64,000 nt of DNA from CALINF01 sp039990395 (GTDB lineage: Bacteria; Pseudomonadota; Gammaproteobacteria; Pseudomonadales; Halieaceae), in contig JBDXFZ010000041.1 of the NCBI GenBank assembly GCA_039990395.1, forward strand, positions 372,001 to 436,000, read 5' to 3'. The position numbers and the translations under genes were made by a program. The stretch's first letter is position 1. Each line of letters starts with the position of its first letter. A model generated the notes under the pieces. The model saw nothing but the letters and a program-made list of their open reading frames with translations. It did not search any database and had not been told where the DNA came from. This document shows positions 1 to 8,867 of the stretch, in pieces.

Positions 1-208
1 GCCGATCACAAGTCAGGAATTGTATGTACGTTTGAAAAAGCGCGGCGTCCTTGTTGTGCCTGGTCATGATTTCTTCGTGGGCCTGGACAGCGACTGGTCA
101 CACAAGCATGAGTGCCTGCGTGTTTCCTACGCACAGGATGCCGATGCCGTGAAACGAGGCATTTCACTAATAGCCAGCGAAGTACGACGCGCATACGAGG
201 CCCGCTAG
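1..208 (+). CDS. avtA: Valine--pyruvate transaminase, C-terminal fragment (AvtA-like)
   Basis: The reading frame is open from the window edge (first full codon at base 2) to the stop at 206-208, so about 68 C-terminal residues are visible. They contain a VLVVPGHDFF segment, then HECLRVSYAQD and a terminal EVRRAYE helix. This is the end pattern of AvtA-type fold-I PLP aminotransferases, which interconvert valine and pyruvate with 2-ketoisovalerate and alanine. The PLP lysine lies outside the window. The gene runs in the same direction as the next operon but is separated from it by 314 bases. The assignment rests on the C-terminal signature only; another class-I aminotransferase is possible. 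Confidence 0.72.
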   Translation, partial: PITSQELYVRLKKRGVLVVPGHDFFVGLDSDWSHKHECLRVSYAQDADAVKRGISLIASEVRRAYEAR

Positions 209-522
209 ACGCGTCTGAATCAGCGATGCTAAGCAAGCTCTCGGCATCACAGGAGACAAAATCGCTCCATTTCCCGCTACCGCCCCCCTCGACTCGCGCA
301 TATTGCAGTGCTTTTTGAGTCGCAATATGCAATTATAAAAAGTTAAGCCTATCGGCAATCTTGAAAAATTGTCAATAATTCCCAAATTTTACAATTTTAT
401 CGATATTTATCAATAGCTTACCAGTTTACGCAAAATGCAACGCATTGCTCCCAAAATGGCATAGATCGTGAATCTGGAAAGGCCAAGCGTTGATCCACTG
501 ATTTTCCAGAAGGACGAATAAC
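209..522. other. Intergenic region upstream of the H-NOX signalling operon
   Basis: This 314-base gap separates the AvtA fragment from the response-regulator gene. Bases 330-430 are strongly AT-rich compared with the flanking genes, which fits a promoter region. A loose -35/-10-like pair (TTGTCA at 369-374, TACAAT at 390-395, 15-base spacer) is present but is too weak to call a promoter. I found no convincing sigma-54 -24/-12 element and no gene. Confidence 0.4.
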
Positions 523-1962
523 ATGCAAAGCCCCATCAAAGTGCTAATGGTTGAAGACAGCATTTCGCTGACCGCCGTGTATGAGGCCTACCTAGAGGGA
601 AGCGACTACCAGATTGTTACCGTTGAAACACTGGGCCGCGCGCACGCGGTTCTTAGCGCATTCCAGCCAGACGTTGTGCTGCTGGATATTGAGTTGCCCG
701 ACGGCAATGGCATGGACTTCTTGAGTGATGCCAACAGCCTCGACTCTCCGCCCAAGGTAATCGTAATGACCGCTCACGGTACGTCAGATATGGCCGTGGA
801 AGCGATCCGCCGTGGTGCATTCGACTTTCTTACCAAACCTTTCGATGCCGCGCGCCTACGCGTCACTCTCGACAACGCGGTTGCACAGCTAGAACTCGGG
901 AAGCGCGCAACCGCACTAGCCGCACTAGAGCGCGATCACTACTGCGGATTTATAGGCAAGTCGCTGGCCATGCAATCGGTATACAAAACCATCGACTCAC
1001 TAGCAGCCAGCGACGCCACCGGCTTTGTCGTTGGCGAGAGTGGCACCGGCAAGGAGTTAGCAGCCGAGGCAATACATCAGCAAAGCGCACGCAAGCAGGC
1101 AAAGTTCATTGCCATCAACTGTGGCGCAATTCCCTCGGAGTTGATGGAAAGTGAGCTGTTCGGGCATGTAAAAGGGGCATTCACCGGCGCCAGCAACCAC
1201 CGCGAGGGCGCGGCCACCGTTGCAGACGGCGGCACCCTGTTCCTTGATGAAATCTGTGAAATGAGCCTGGAACTACAAAAGAAGCTCCTGCGATTTATTC
1301 AGACTGGCACGTTTCGAAAGGTCGGCAGCAACACGCTCGAGCAGGTAGACGTTCGCTTCGTCTGCGCCACCAACAGAGACCCGATCACTGAAGTGAGAGA
1401 AGGCCGCTTCAGGGAAGACTTATTTTACCGTTTGCACGTCATCCCTGTCCGCATGCCTCCCTTGCGCGAGCGCGAAGATGACGTGGCATTGATCGCCAAT
1501 CACTTTCTCCAGTATTTTGCCGAGCGAGAACACAAGACCTTTTCCGGTTTCAGCCCGGATGCAGAATCTGCCATTGGGCGCTACCCCTGGCCGGGCAATG
1601 TTCGTCAGCTGCAAAATGCCATGCAACAGATCGTTGTGCTGCATCAAGGCGACGAGGGCATGGTAGAACTCGATATGCTACCAGATGGCATGACATCCGG
1701 TGCACTCGAGTTTGGCCAGCCTCAGGGCGCAGCGATATCACCTTCCCACTCCCACATGGAGCCTCTCGACGTTACCGATAAACAGCAAAGTCACCACATA
1801 AGGCGCGCGCAGATTGAACCTTTATGGCTGACAGAAAAGCAGGCTATTGAAACAGCGATAAACGCGTGCGACGGCAACGTCAATCACGCGGCAGGCCTAC
1901 TGGAGGTTGCGCCCTCTACACTTTACAGAAAACTCCAATCCTGGAAACAGCTGACCGCTTAA
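523..1962 (+). CDS. LuxO-like sigma-54-dependent response regulator
   Basis: The 479-residue protein has an NtrC/LuxO architecture. An N-terminal receiver domain carries the likely phospho-acceptor Asp55 in the LLDIELPDG stretch. The AAA+ domain has a Walker A GESGTGKE (171-178), a GAFTGA sigma-54 contact loop (218-223) and a Walker B GGTLFLDE (237-244). A Fis-type helix-turn-helix lies at about 435-479. Proteins of this type hydrolyse ATP to open sigma-54 promoters once phosphorylated. The receiver resembles Vibrio LuxO more than NtrC. An RBS (AAGGACG) lies before the ATG. The next two genes encode an H-NOX sensor and a hybrid kinase with an HPt domain, so this protein is the likely phosphorelay output; that link is inferred. 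Confidence 0.9.
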   Translation: MQSPIKVLMVEDSISLTAVYEAYLEGSDYQIVTVETLGRAHAVLSAFQPDVVLLDIELPDGNGMDFLSDANSLDSPPKVIVMTAHGTSDMAVEAIRRGAFDFLTKPFDAARLRVTLDNAVAQLELGKRATALAALERDHYCGFIGKSLAMQSVYKTIDSLAASDATGFVVGESGTGKELAAEAIHQQSARKQAKFIAINCGAIPSELMESELFGHVKGAFTGASNHREGAATVADGGTLFLDEICEMSLELQKKLLRFIQTGTFRKVGSNTLEQVDVRFVCATNRDPITEVREGRFREDLFYRLHVIPVRMPPLREREDDVALIANHFLQYFAEREHKTFSGFSPDAESAIGRYPWPGNVRQLQNAMQQIVVLHQGDEGMVELDMLPDGMTSGALEFGQPQGAAISPSHSHMEPLDVTDKQQSHHIRRAQIEPLWLTEKQAIETAINACDGNVNHAAGLLEVAPSTLYRKLQSWKQLTA

Positions 1963-1985
1963 GCACAACAGAAGGACAAGCCCTG

Positions 1986-2540
1986 ATGTACGGACTCATA
2001 AATAGCTCTCTCAGAGAAATGATCACCCAACAATTTGGCGAAGATCAATGGCAAAAGGTGCTGATAGCGTCTGGTGTTCCGGAGGATTCGTTTCTCACGA
2101 TGCGCAGCTATGACGACACCATCACGTTCTCTCTGGCTGGCGCCGCATCCGAGGTATTGGGCGCGCCGGTAGACGCATGCCTTGAGATGTTTGGCGAACA
2201 CTGGGTAAAGGAGACCGCATCAAAATCCTACGAAATGTTGATGGATGCGACCGGCCAAGAGATGATCGAGTTTCTGGGGAACTTAAACGCACTGCACGAC
2301 AGGATAACGAGTACCTTTCTGAATTATGTCCCACCCGAGTTCAAGGTTCAGGAGCTTGGTGGCGGTAGACATCAGATTGACTACATCAGCCAGAGAGAAG
2401 GCCTTACGCCCTTCGTCGTTGGTCTACTTCGCGGGCTGAGCAAACGTTTTGGCAGTACGCTAGTCATTAACGACCAGCGCAGCCAAGAGGTGAGTGTAGG
2501 CGAGCACACCGTATTCGACGTTACCGTAACGCCCGCATGA
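1986..2540 (+). CDS. H-NOX heme nitric-oxide-sensing protein
   Basis: The 184-residue protein has stand-alone bacterial H-NOX length. The expected proximal heme ligand is visible as His104 (in NALHDRI). The propionate-binding YxSxR signature is Tyr133, Ser135, Arg137 (YISQR), and both positions match the family spacing. H-NOX proteins bind NO, and sometimes O2, at a b-type heme and regulate a partner kinase or cyclase. The start at 1986 has an AGAAGGA Shine-Dalgarno 9-15 bases upstream; the longer open frame back to 1866 overlaps the regulator gene and lacks family similarity. The stop overlaps the kinase start by four bases (ATGA), implying translational coupling with its probable partner. 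I did not see features that decide O2 exclusion. Confidence 0.93.
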   Translation: MYGLINSSLREMITQQFGEDQWQKVLIASGVPEDSFLTMRSYDDTITFSLAGAASEVLGAPVDACLEMFGEHWVKETASKSYEMLMDATGQEMIEFLGNLNALHDRITSTFLNYVPPEFKVQELGGGRHQIDYISQREGLTPFVVGLLRGLSKRFGSTLVINDQRSQEVSVGEHTVFDVTVTPA

Positions 2541-4546
2541 AAACTCACCCGTCCGCGCTCGATTGGGAGCAGGCGCAGAGCCTGTTTTCCATAGTGCTAT
2601 GCATCGACCAGGAATTTCGAATTGTTGATGCAAGTGACACACTGAAGAGACATATCGATGGTTTAGACCTGCAGCCGCTACTGACAGAGGCCTTCGACAT
2701 CAGTAGGCCATCCAATGTTACAAACTATGAATCTGCTCATGGTTACCTAGATTCGATTTTCCTTATGCTTTCCAAAGACAGGCGATTTGCTGTGCGCGGT
2801 CAAGTCGTGGAAACAACTATCGACAGCAAAGCCGCGCTCTGCTTTTTTGGTGCACCCTGGCTGTTCTGGATCAATAGCAATTGCCCCGATGTGCGCCTGG
2901 GACTCGGCGACTTCTCACCACAAGACGTACAACTGGATCAGTTGTTTTTCATGTCTACTGAGAAAACAATGGTTAAAGATCTGGAGCAACTAAATGGCGA
3001 GCTCACTCAGGCCCGAACGGAGCTAGAAAGAAATCAAGCGGCCAAGAACGCCTTTTTTACCCAAATGAGTCACGAGATGCGTACACCGCTCAATGGCGTA
3101 GTGAGTGCCTTAACCCTGCTTCAGGATCAAATGCTATCTACCGATGCGAATAAATTGGTTACATTCGCTCGCAGCTCGGCGAAGAACCTAATGCAGGTTA
3201 CAAACTACGTGCTGGACTTATCCAAGATAGATGCGACTGAGGGTGTAGCAGAAAGTGAACCTTTCGAGCTTGAAGAACTGGTGACTAGTGTTCACAACAT
3301 AGTAGCTGCAAAAGCAGACGAGAAGCACATTGACTTTATAACGGTCTGCCAGGCAGGTATGCCCGCTTACTTTCTTGGCGACCTGCCGCGCCTGCGCCAG
3401 AGCCTGTTGAACCTGTTAATAAACGCTATCAAGTTCACCGATGAAGGTAGTATCCACCTGAAAGTCAGTCAAATAAATCACCCAGACTCCAATCAGGAAA
3501 TGGTGCGGTTTGCTGTCATCGACACAGGAATCGGCATTCCAATAGACCTCCAGGAGCTGGTGTTTGAGCCGTTCTGGAGCGGTGACGCATGTAGTGATGG
3601 CCGAGACAGGGGCACCGGCCTTGGCCTGGATATCGTACGCAGGAATGTGCAACTAATGGGTGGTCATATTGAATTGAAATCGAGTGTAAGCAAGGGATCT
3701 ACCTTCACCATTGACTTGCCATTGCCCAGACATGTACCGGATTTCTCGGCCAATTTGGGACACCGCAAGCCCCCCATTGAGAACGCAAAATTTGCGGCCC
3801 ACGTGCTTCTAGTAGACGACAACGAGACCAATCTCATGCTCGGCGCGATGATTTTGGAGTCACTGGACATAACCGTAAGCAAAGCCAATAGCGGCCTCGC
3901 TGCTGTTAAACTAGCTCGGGAGCTAGGACCCGATCTGGTGCTGATGGATATCAGCATGCCGGACATCGATGGATTTGAGGCAACCCGCAGGATTCGTGAT
4001 TTTGCGAGTGCACAGCAAATGCCCATTGTGGCGCTGACCGCATTTGAAAGTGAAACCGAGCGACTGCTGAGCCGCGAGGTGGGCATGAACGAATACCTCA
4101 CAAAACCGATAGACCGGCAGAAACTGGCAGAACAGCTTGTCAATTGGTTACCGACCAAAGCGATGATCGATGACAATACCCAGGGCGCAAATGTAAATCA
4201 CGATGGTCTTGTTGAACTGAGTATTCTCGAGGAGCTGCAAAGTCAAATTGGCAAGAAGAACCTCGAGACTGTTATAGGCAAGTTTTTGGACGAGGCCGCG
4301 CAGCGCTGGGAGCTTCTCAACGATGCGATTGCCGCTGAGAAAACTAAAGATTGCGCCCGGCATGCCCATACCCTTGCGAGCACGTGTAAAAGTTTTGGCC
4401 TAACACAGGCTGGAACACAGCTGGCAGCCATTGAGCAGTCCATTTTAAGTGATGGCCTATCAAATATGGAACCTATTGAGGAGGCACGCGTGATGTTACA
4501 AAACAGCGTAGCTCGTCTTCGAAGTAGCGTAGAATCGCTCACCTAG
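2537..4546 (+). CDS. H-NOX-associated hybrid histidine kinase (HNOBA-HisKA-HATPase-REC-HPt)
   Basis: The 669-residue protein appears soluble, with no transmembrane segment. Residues 1-145 resemble the HNOBA (heme-NO-binding-associated) domain, with a DISRP motif near 54-58 and a GLGDFSPQD motif near 122-130. A short coiled coil follows at about 145-170. The HisKA phospho-acceptor is His179 (SHEMRTPLNG). The HATPase has an N-box around 289-297, DTGIG (329-333) and GTGLGL (359-364). A receiver domain carries Asp471, and a C-terminal HPt domain carries His611 (HAHTLAS). The design gives a His-Asp-His relay in one chain, able to pass phosphate to the neighbouring LuxO-like regulator. Its four-base overlap with the H-NOX gene supports direct control by NO. 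The relay direction is inferred. Confidence 0.9.
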   Translation: MKTHPSALDWEQAQSLFSIVLCIDQEFRIVDASDTLKRHIDGLDLQPLLTEAFDISRPSNVTNYESAHGYLDSIFLMLSKDRRFAVRGQVVETTIDSKAALCFFGAPWLFWINSNCPDVRLGLGDFSPQDVQLDQLFFMSTEKTMVKDLEQLNGELTQARTELERNQAAKNAFFTQMSHEMRTPLNGVVSALTLLQDQMLSTDANKLVTFARSSAKNLMQVTNYVLDLSKIDATEGVAESEPFELEELVTSVHNIVAAKADEKHIDFITVCQAGMPAYFLGDLPRLRQSLLNLLINAIKFTDEGSIHLKVSQINHPDSNQEMVRFAVIDTGIGIPIDLQELVFEPFWSGDACSDGRDRGTGLGLDIVRRNVQLMGGHIELKSSVSKGSTFTIDLPLPRHVPDFSANLGHRKPPIENAKFAAHVLLVDDNETNLMLGAMILESLDITVSKANSGLAAVKLARELGPDLVLMDISMPDIDGFEATRRIRDFASAQQMPIVALTAFESETERLLSREVGMNEYLTKPIDRQKLAEQLVNWLPTKAMIDDNTQGANVNHDGLVELSILEELQSQIGKKNLETVIGKFLDEAAQRWELLNDAIAAEKTKDCARHAHTLASTCKSFGLTQAGTQLAAIEQSILSDGLSNMEPIEEARVMLQNSVARLRSSVESLT

Positions 4547-4680
4547 ACAAGTTTATAGTTGGGCACCCAAAGCAGGATGAGTAGACTTAATCTGCGACCC
4601 TTACAGATACAGTTCAATCACACAAATCGGTAGGCTTTGCTATTGTGCACCAGTCACCCAACACATAAGGCAGTATCACC

Positions 4681-6531
4681 ATGGCTCGGTTTCTAATAAT
4701 TCTCATCGCAATTCCACTGATTCTGGTGTTGATGGTCGCACTACTTTTACCTCTTCTGCTGGATACCGAGAAGCTCGTCAATGTTGCTGCTACGCAGCTC
4801 AAAAAACAGACGGGTGCGACTCTGGTTGTAAACGGAGAAGCGAAACTGTCCCTGTTTCCCACATTGCGACTGCAGCTTAGCGATGCAATGCTTACCGCGC
4901 CGGGAGAGCAAGCCGCTGAGCTTAAAGTGGGAGCGCTTGAAATTGGCGTGGATTTGATGCCACTTCTGTCGAGTGAAATCGAAATCCAAACTATAGGTGC
5001 AGAGTCTGTCGCCATCACCATGACTGCCCCTCCTGAGCAACCGGCCATCGACACCACTAACTTGACCGACGCCCAGCTCGATGCTTTCTATGAGAAGCGC
5101 AAGAAGGCCATTGCCAAAGCCGCAGACGAGGCAAGCACAGGTGCCGCCGCGGCGCTTCCATTGGCCCTTAACGTACAACGCTTGTGGCTGCGAGATGTCA
5201 CCGTAACAATCCTTGGTGAAGGCGATGACAACGACAGTGTGGTTCAACTTGTCGAACTAGAGGCAACACAGCTGAATCTAGACGATCGACCCATTCCGCT
5301 GCAAGCTATCGTCGCGCTGCCAGATCAGGCCATCACCATAGCGCTTGCCGGCAATGTTAGCGTCAATCAGTCAGCCGGCGTCGTAGCATTGGCGCCGCTA
5401 AGTGTGACAATATCTGGCGTATTGGCAGACCCGGTAGCACTCACTGCCAACGGCCAGGTCAATATCTCAAATCAAATCGCCGACGTGCAGCTGACGGTGG
5501 AGACCGGGCCCACCAGGGGCGATGGCAGGCTACGCTATGCCAGCTTCGAGAGCCCCCAGATCGACGCTGTTTTGGCGCTGAACCAACTCAATCCGGCGCT
5601 GCTCGCACTGGCCGGTCCCGAGGCTGCACAGGAAGCCGATGCGCCAGAGGAAACCTCTGACAGTAGCGGCGATGAGCCCCTGCCCTTAGATGCAATACGA
5701 CCTATCGATACGCGCGCGCAGCTTTCGGTAGAGAGCGTTATCGTAGACGTGCACACCATCACCGACGTAAAAGTTGATGTGAGGGCCGTAGAAGGGGTAA
5801 TCACGCTGAGCCAACTCAGCGGCACAGTGCATGAAGGTCGATTGGCGATGGACGCCACTTTGAATGGTCGCCTATCGACTGCCACAGTAGATATGCGAGG
5901 CGCGCTCACCGGCCTTAATATCGCCAGTGCGTTAGCGGCTATGGAGGCGGAGCCCATTGCGAGTGGCCTGGCAAATCTCGACTTCACCCTTGCAGGTAAA
6001 GGCGCCACGCAGAACGCGTTGATTGAAAATCTGGCAGGGCCAATCACGCTCACTACCGAAGCTGTTGAGCTTAAAGATATCGGTGTGGAGAAGATGCTGT
6101 GCCAGGCAGTGGCACTGGTGAATCAGGAATCACTAACGGCAGCACTACCTCAGAATAGTGCGTTCAAGGCCTTGAGAGCAGATTTGGCGCTGCAAGGAGG
6201 CAAACTGCGCCTGAATCCGTTGACAGCTGAACTGGAGGGTGTGTCGCTGAAGGGCGATGGTAATGTAGATCTGCTGAGCCAGAACCTGAAAGCCGTGTTT
6301 TCAGCGCGCCTATCACCGGATCTAGAAAAGCTGGACCCAGCGTGTCGAATCAACGACCGCTACACCGGCATCGACTGGCCGGTGAGCTGTGAGGGCAACT
6401 TAAGCGGCGACCCCGCCAAATGGTGTGGTGTGGATACGACCGACATCATAAAGAGCATGGCAACGAAAGAGGTGGAGCGCACCCTGCAAAAAGAAGGTGG
6501 GAAGTTCCTCGATAAATTGTTTGACCGCTAA
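4681..6531 (+). CDS. AsmA-family envelope protein
   Basis: The 616-residue protein starts with a single hydrophobic helix (about 4-28) and then has a long beta-rich, periplasmic-type body. Early motifs (TGATLVVNGEAKLSLFPTLRL) match the AsmA N-terminal domain, and the C-terminal third resembles the AsmA repeat end with two conserved cysteines. AsmA-like proteins are inner-membrane-anchored, bridge-like proteins linked to lipid transport and outer membrane homeostasis. An acidic, low-complexity insert (around 322-338, EEADAPEETSDSS-like) separates two halves. The gene stands alone, 134 bases after the kinase. The family call is strong; the exact member is not. Confidence 0.82.
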   Translation: MARFLIILIAIPLILVLMVALLLPLLLDTEKLVNVAATQLKKQTGATLVVNGEAKLSLFPTLRLQLSDAMLTAPGEQAAELKVGALEIGVDLMPLLSSEIEIQTIGAESVAITMTAPPEQPAIDTTNLTDAQLDAFYEKRKKAIAKAADEASTGAAAALPLALNVQRLWLRDVTVTILGEGDDNDSVVQLVELEATQLNLDDRPIPLQAIVALPDQAITIALAGNVSVNQSAGVVALAPLSVTISGVLADPVALTANGQVNISNQIADVQLTVETGPTRGDGRLRYASFESPQIDAVLALNQLNPALLALAGPEAAQEADAPEETSDSSGDEPLPLDAIRPIDTRAQLSVESVIVDVHTITDVKVDVRAVEGVITLSQLSGTVHEGRLAMDATLNGRLSTATVDMRGALTGLNIASALAAMEAEPIASGLANLDFTLAGKGATQNALIENLAGPITLTTEAVELKDIGVEKMLCQAVALVNQESLTAALPQNSAFKALRADLALQGGKLRLNPLTAELEGVSLKGDGNVDLLSQNLKAVFSARLSPDLEKLDPACRINDRYTGIDWPVSCEGNLSGDPAKWCGVDTTDIIKSMATKEVERTLQKEGGKFLDKLFDR

Positions 6532-6562
6532 TACATCGATCTATGCAATCGCGACTGCGGGT

Positions 6563-6889
6563 CTAGTTGATCCCTAGACCACAGTTGCCGTTTGCAATAT
6601 CCATCAGCGCTGTAACATTGTCAGTAGAGCGCAGATTCGTAAATTCCGTCTGACCAGCCTGATAGTCTTCCAACGTGATAGCGCCATCGGGCAATTCAGC
6701 TCGGTTGATCTCGTTCCATGACAGCCACAGGTTAGTTCGCGATAAATCCTGCACACGCTGTTCTGCCAAACCCGACACTACAAACCCTTTGCAGTATCCA
6801 TATCTGACATCTGCGGAGTCCTGCCAGGGCCATTCAAAGGCCTGTGCCGGTAGAGCTACTACGGCCATAATCGCCAGCACTCGTTTCAT
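6563..6889 (-). CDS. Small exported protein of unknown function
   Basis: This 108-residue protein begins with a clear Sec signal peptide (MKRVLAIMAVVALPAQAF), leaving a mature part of about 90 residues with two cysteines that may form a disulfide. The start at 6889 is preceded by a GGGAGAC Shine-Dalgarno; the in-frame extension upstream has no such signal. I do not recognise the family. It is convergent with the AsmA-like gene and divergent from the carboxylate transporter. Confidence 0.65.
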   Translation of the reverse strand: MKRVLAIMAVVALPAQAFEWPWQDSADVRYGYCKGFVVSGLAEQRVQDLSRTNLWLSWNEINRAELPDGAITLEDYQAGQTEFTNLRSTDNVTALMDIANGNCGLGIN

Positions 6890-7007
6890 GGTATGTCTCC
6901 CTTTCTGTAAGGCACCTACAGTAGTCGTACGCACGGGTTTTGCCAAGCCCCCTACGCGTAGTTACGGTAATTCTGCCAACTCGGTTTGAGCAGTCTACAA
7001 TGTCTGC

Positions 7008-8411
7008 ATGCGTTCTCGTTTCTTCCTCGTTATGTCCCTGGTCCTGGGGTTAGTTATCTGGCTTTCGCCAGTCCCCGACGGACTAGCGCCAGAGGCCTGG
7101 CAGCTGTTTGCCATTTTTGCTGCAGCCATCGCCGCAGTCGTAAGCGGTGGCGCTACCATCCTTTTGGCCGCAATTCTTGCGCTGGTTGCCGCGGTGCTAA
7201 CCAATACACTGGAGCCCTCCGCTGCCTACAGTGGGTTCAGCGAAGGTTTCATACTATTGATCGTTGTTGCCTTTTTAGTGGGGCGCGGCGTCGTAAACTC
7301 CGGATTGGGTGCTCGTATCGGCTATCTGCTGGTACGTAGTTTCGGCAAGTCATCACTTGGCCTCGCCTACAGCATGGTCGCAACCGACGCCCTAATCGCA
7401 CCCGCGTTTCCCAGTAACACTGCGCGCTCGGGCGTGTTGTTTCCCATCGTTTACTCGCTGGCTGAAAACAGCGGGTCTCATCCCTGGGAAGACTCCAGAC
7501 GCGACATGGGCGCCTATCTGATGCTGTGCAGCATGGCCGGATTAGGGCTTTCATCCGCGTTATGGCTTACCGCTATGGCGGCAAATCCTGTGGGAGTCGC
7601 CATGGTGGCCCGCCAGGGGTTCGAAATCACATTCGCCAGCTGGTTCATGGCGTCCAGCGTACCCACATTATGTGCCATGGCACTTGTGCCCTGGTTCCTC
7701 TACAAGATATTCCCGCCAGGAATCACACAAACCCCACACGCACCTGCAGCCGCCGCCGATAAACTGAAGCAGCTCGGACCAATGTCATCACCCGAGTGGA
7801 TAACTTTAGGCACCTTCGTGGCGATGGTTACTGGCTGGGCTCTGGCTGGCGTATTGGGGCTGGATGCAACCGCAATCGCATTCTTTGGATTGGCCGTGCT
7901 GATGATATCCGGCATCTTTACCATGGATGACATCAAGCATAGTGGAGATGCGCTTGAAACGCTGATCTGGTTTGCCATTCTTTACACACTCAGCACTGAG
8001 CTGGACCGGCTTGGCTTCATGCAATACGTAGGCGATCTATTGGGTAGCTCAGTAGACGGCTTAAGCTGGCCCGTAACCTACGTTGCTCTCACGTCTCTCT
8101 ACGTACTCATCCACTACCTGTTCGTGAGCCAGACCGCTCACTTGCTTGCGCTGTTCGGTGTATTCATCGGACTATCCCAGCCAGAGGTACCACTACCGGT
8201 AATGGCCATGATGCTGCTGTTGGCCACCAATTTCTTTTCGGTCATCACACCACAGGCATCCAGTTGCAATGTGATCTTCGTCGGCAGCGGGTATGTGACA
8301 GGCGGCGAGGTCTATCGGTACGGAGGGCTCACAACCTTGCTATGCCTGGCCATTTACCTGGTAATAGGCACACCCTGGATCCTCTGGGTATTCAGTGGTC
8401 AGGCGGGCTAG
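7008..8411 (+). CDS. DASS/SLC13-family anion symporter (dicarboxylate type)
   Basis: The 467-residue protein is almost entirely hydrophobic, with about 12-14 predicted transmembrane segments. It carries the DASS signature SNTARSG near residue 137-143 and a second pseudo-repeat late in the protein (ITPQASSCNV). Members of this family import dicarboxylates such as 2-oxoglutarate or malate, or sulfate, with Na+ or in exchange. The sequence is closer to the plastid 2-oxoglutarate/malate translocator and bacterial YbhI/CitT branch than to sulfate transporters, so a C4/C5 dicarboxylate substrate is likely. It has no obvious operon partner. Confidence 0.82.
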   Translation: MRSRFFLVMSLVLGLVIWLSPVPDGLAPEAWQLFAIFAAAIAAVVSGGATILLAAILALVAAVLTNTLEPSAAYSGFSEGFILLIVVAFLVGRGVVNSGLGARIGYLLVRSFGKSSLGLAYSMVATDALIAPAFPSNTARSGVLFPIVYSLAENSGSHPWEDSRRDMGAYLMLCSMAGLGLSSALWLTAMAANPVGVAMVARQGFEITFASWFMASSVPTLCAMALVPWFLYKIFPPGITQTPHAPAAAADKLKQLGPMSSPEWITLGTFVAMVTGWALAGVLGLDATAIAFFGLAVLMISGIFTMDDIKHSGDALETLIWFAILYTLSTELDRLGFMQYVGDLLGSSVDGLSWPVTYVALTSLYVLIHYLFVSQTAHLLALFGVFIGLSQPEVPLPVMAMMLLLATNFFSVITPQASSCNVIFVGSGYVTGGEVYRYGGLTTLLCLAIYLVIGTPWILWVFSGQAG

Positions 8412-8421
8412 CGACCTACGC

Positions 8422-8784
8422 TCAATTCAAAACGCGGTAACCCCGACCCCTTAAGCAATTTTTTACCACTTGCACCTCTTCGCGCTCGCCCTGGGCAACG
8501 CCCTTGGCACCACCGGTTACTGCACCCGCGCCTGCACCGCGCTGTGCATCACGACTATTACCTACCGCGGCACCGATAAGACCACCGACGACCGCACCGG
8601 AGGTTGCACCCCGCACGGCCTTTTCACCCGTCTTTACTTCTTGCGAGTAGGTCTGACATTCGGCAAGGTCCGCATCATACTTGGTCATGTTTACGCCGGA
8701 TTTATCGATGATGATCTCATCTGTAGTGGTGCAACCTGTCAGGAGCAACGCTGTCGCGAGAGTCAGTGGGAACGTGATTTTCAT
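8422..8784 (-). CDS. Glycine-zipper lipoprotein
   Basis: The 120-residue protein has a lipoprotein signal peptide ending in a lipobox (LLLTGC, Cys18). The middle is a glycine-zipper region of alternating Gly/Ala (GATSGAVVGGLIGAAVG and GAGAGAVTGG), a pattern that can insert in or associate with membranes. A C-terminal pair of basic and hydrophobic residues (CLRGRGYRVLN) resembles SlyB/YmgG-type small envelope proteins. It lies tail to tail with the transporter gene and 83 bases downstream of the next small envelope gene on the same strand. Confidence 0.75.
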   Translation of the reverse strand: MKITFPLTLATALLLTGCTTTDEIIIDKSGVNMTKYDADLAECQTYSQEVKTGEKAVRGATSGAVVGGLIGAAVGNSRDAQRGAGAGAVTGGAKGVAQGEREEVQVVKNCLRGRGYRVLN

Positions 8785-8806
8785 AGACGGGTTACCTCAA
8801 ATAGAA

Positions 8807-8838
8807 ACACCCCCGGCACGCTAACGTGCCGGGGTGAA
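8807..8838 (-). terminator. Stem-loop terminator downstream of the small exported His/Gln-rich protein
   Basis: A perfect 10-bp inverted repeat CCCCGGCACG (8811-8820) / CGTGCCGGGG (8825-8834) encloses a CTAA loop. It sits directly after the minus-strand gene at 8868-9236 and before the next minus-strand gene. The following U-tract on the minus strand is short and interrupted, so termination may be partial. Confidence 0.6.
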
Positions 8839-8867
8839 AAAAACAGGGGATGTTAATTCAATCAAGA

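Noticed and set aside
361..375. FNR/DNR-like TTGA-N6-GTCAA upstream of the H-NOX operon
   Set aside because: The spacing is one base longer than the usual TTGAT-N4-ATCAA and only half of the arms match, so it is likely chance in AT-rich DNA.
3664..4176. Minus-strand open frame of 170 codons inside the kinase gene
   Set aside because: It is fully antisense to a protein with clear domains, and its Ser-rich translation has no homologous look.
5535..6053. Minus-strand frame of 172 codons inside the AsmA-like gene
   Set aside because: It is antisense to a recognised family and has a biased Ser/Ala translation; no RBS or signal was found.
6560..6580. GGTCTAG/CTAGACC stem-loop as a terminator after the AsmA-like gene
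   Set aside because: It has no U-run and overlaps the stop of the convergent gene.
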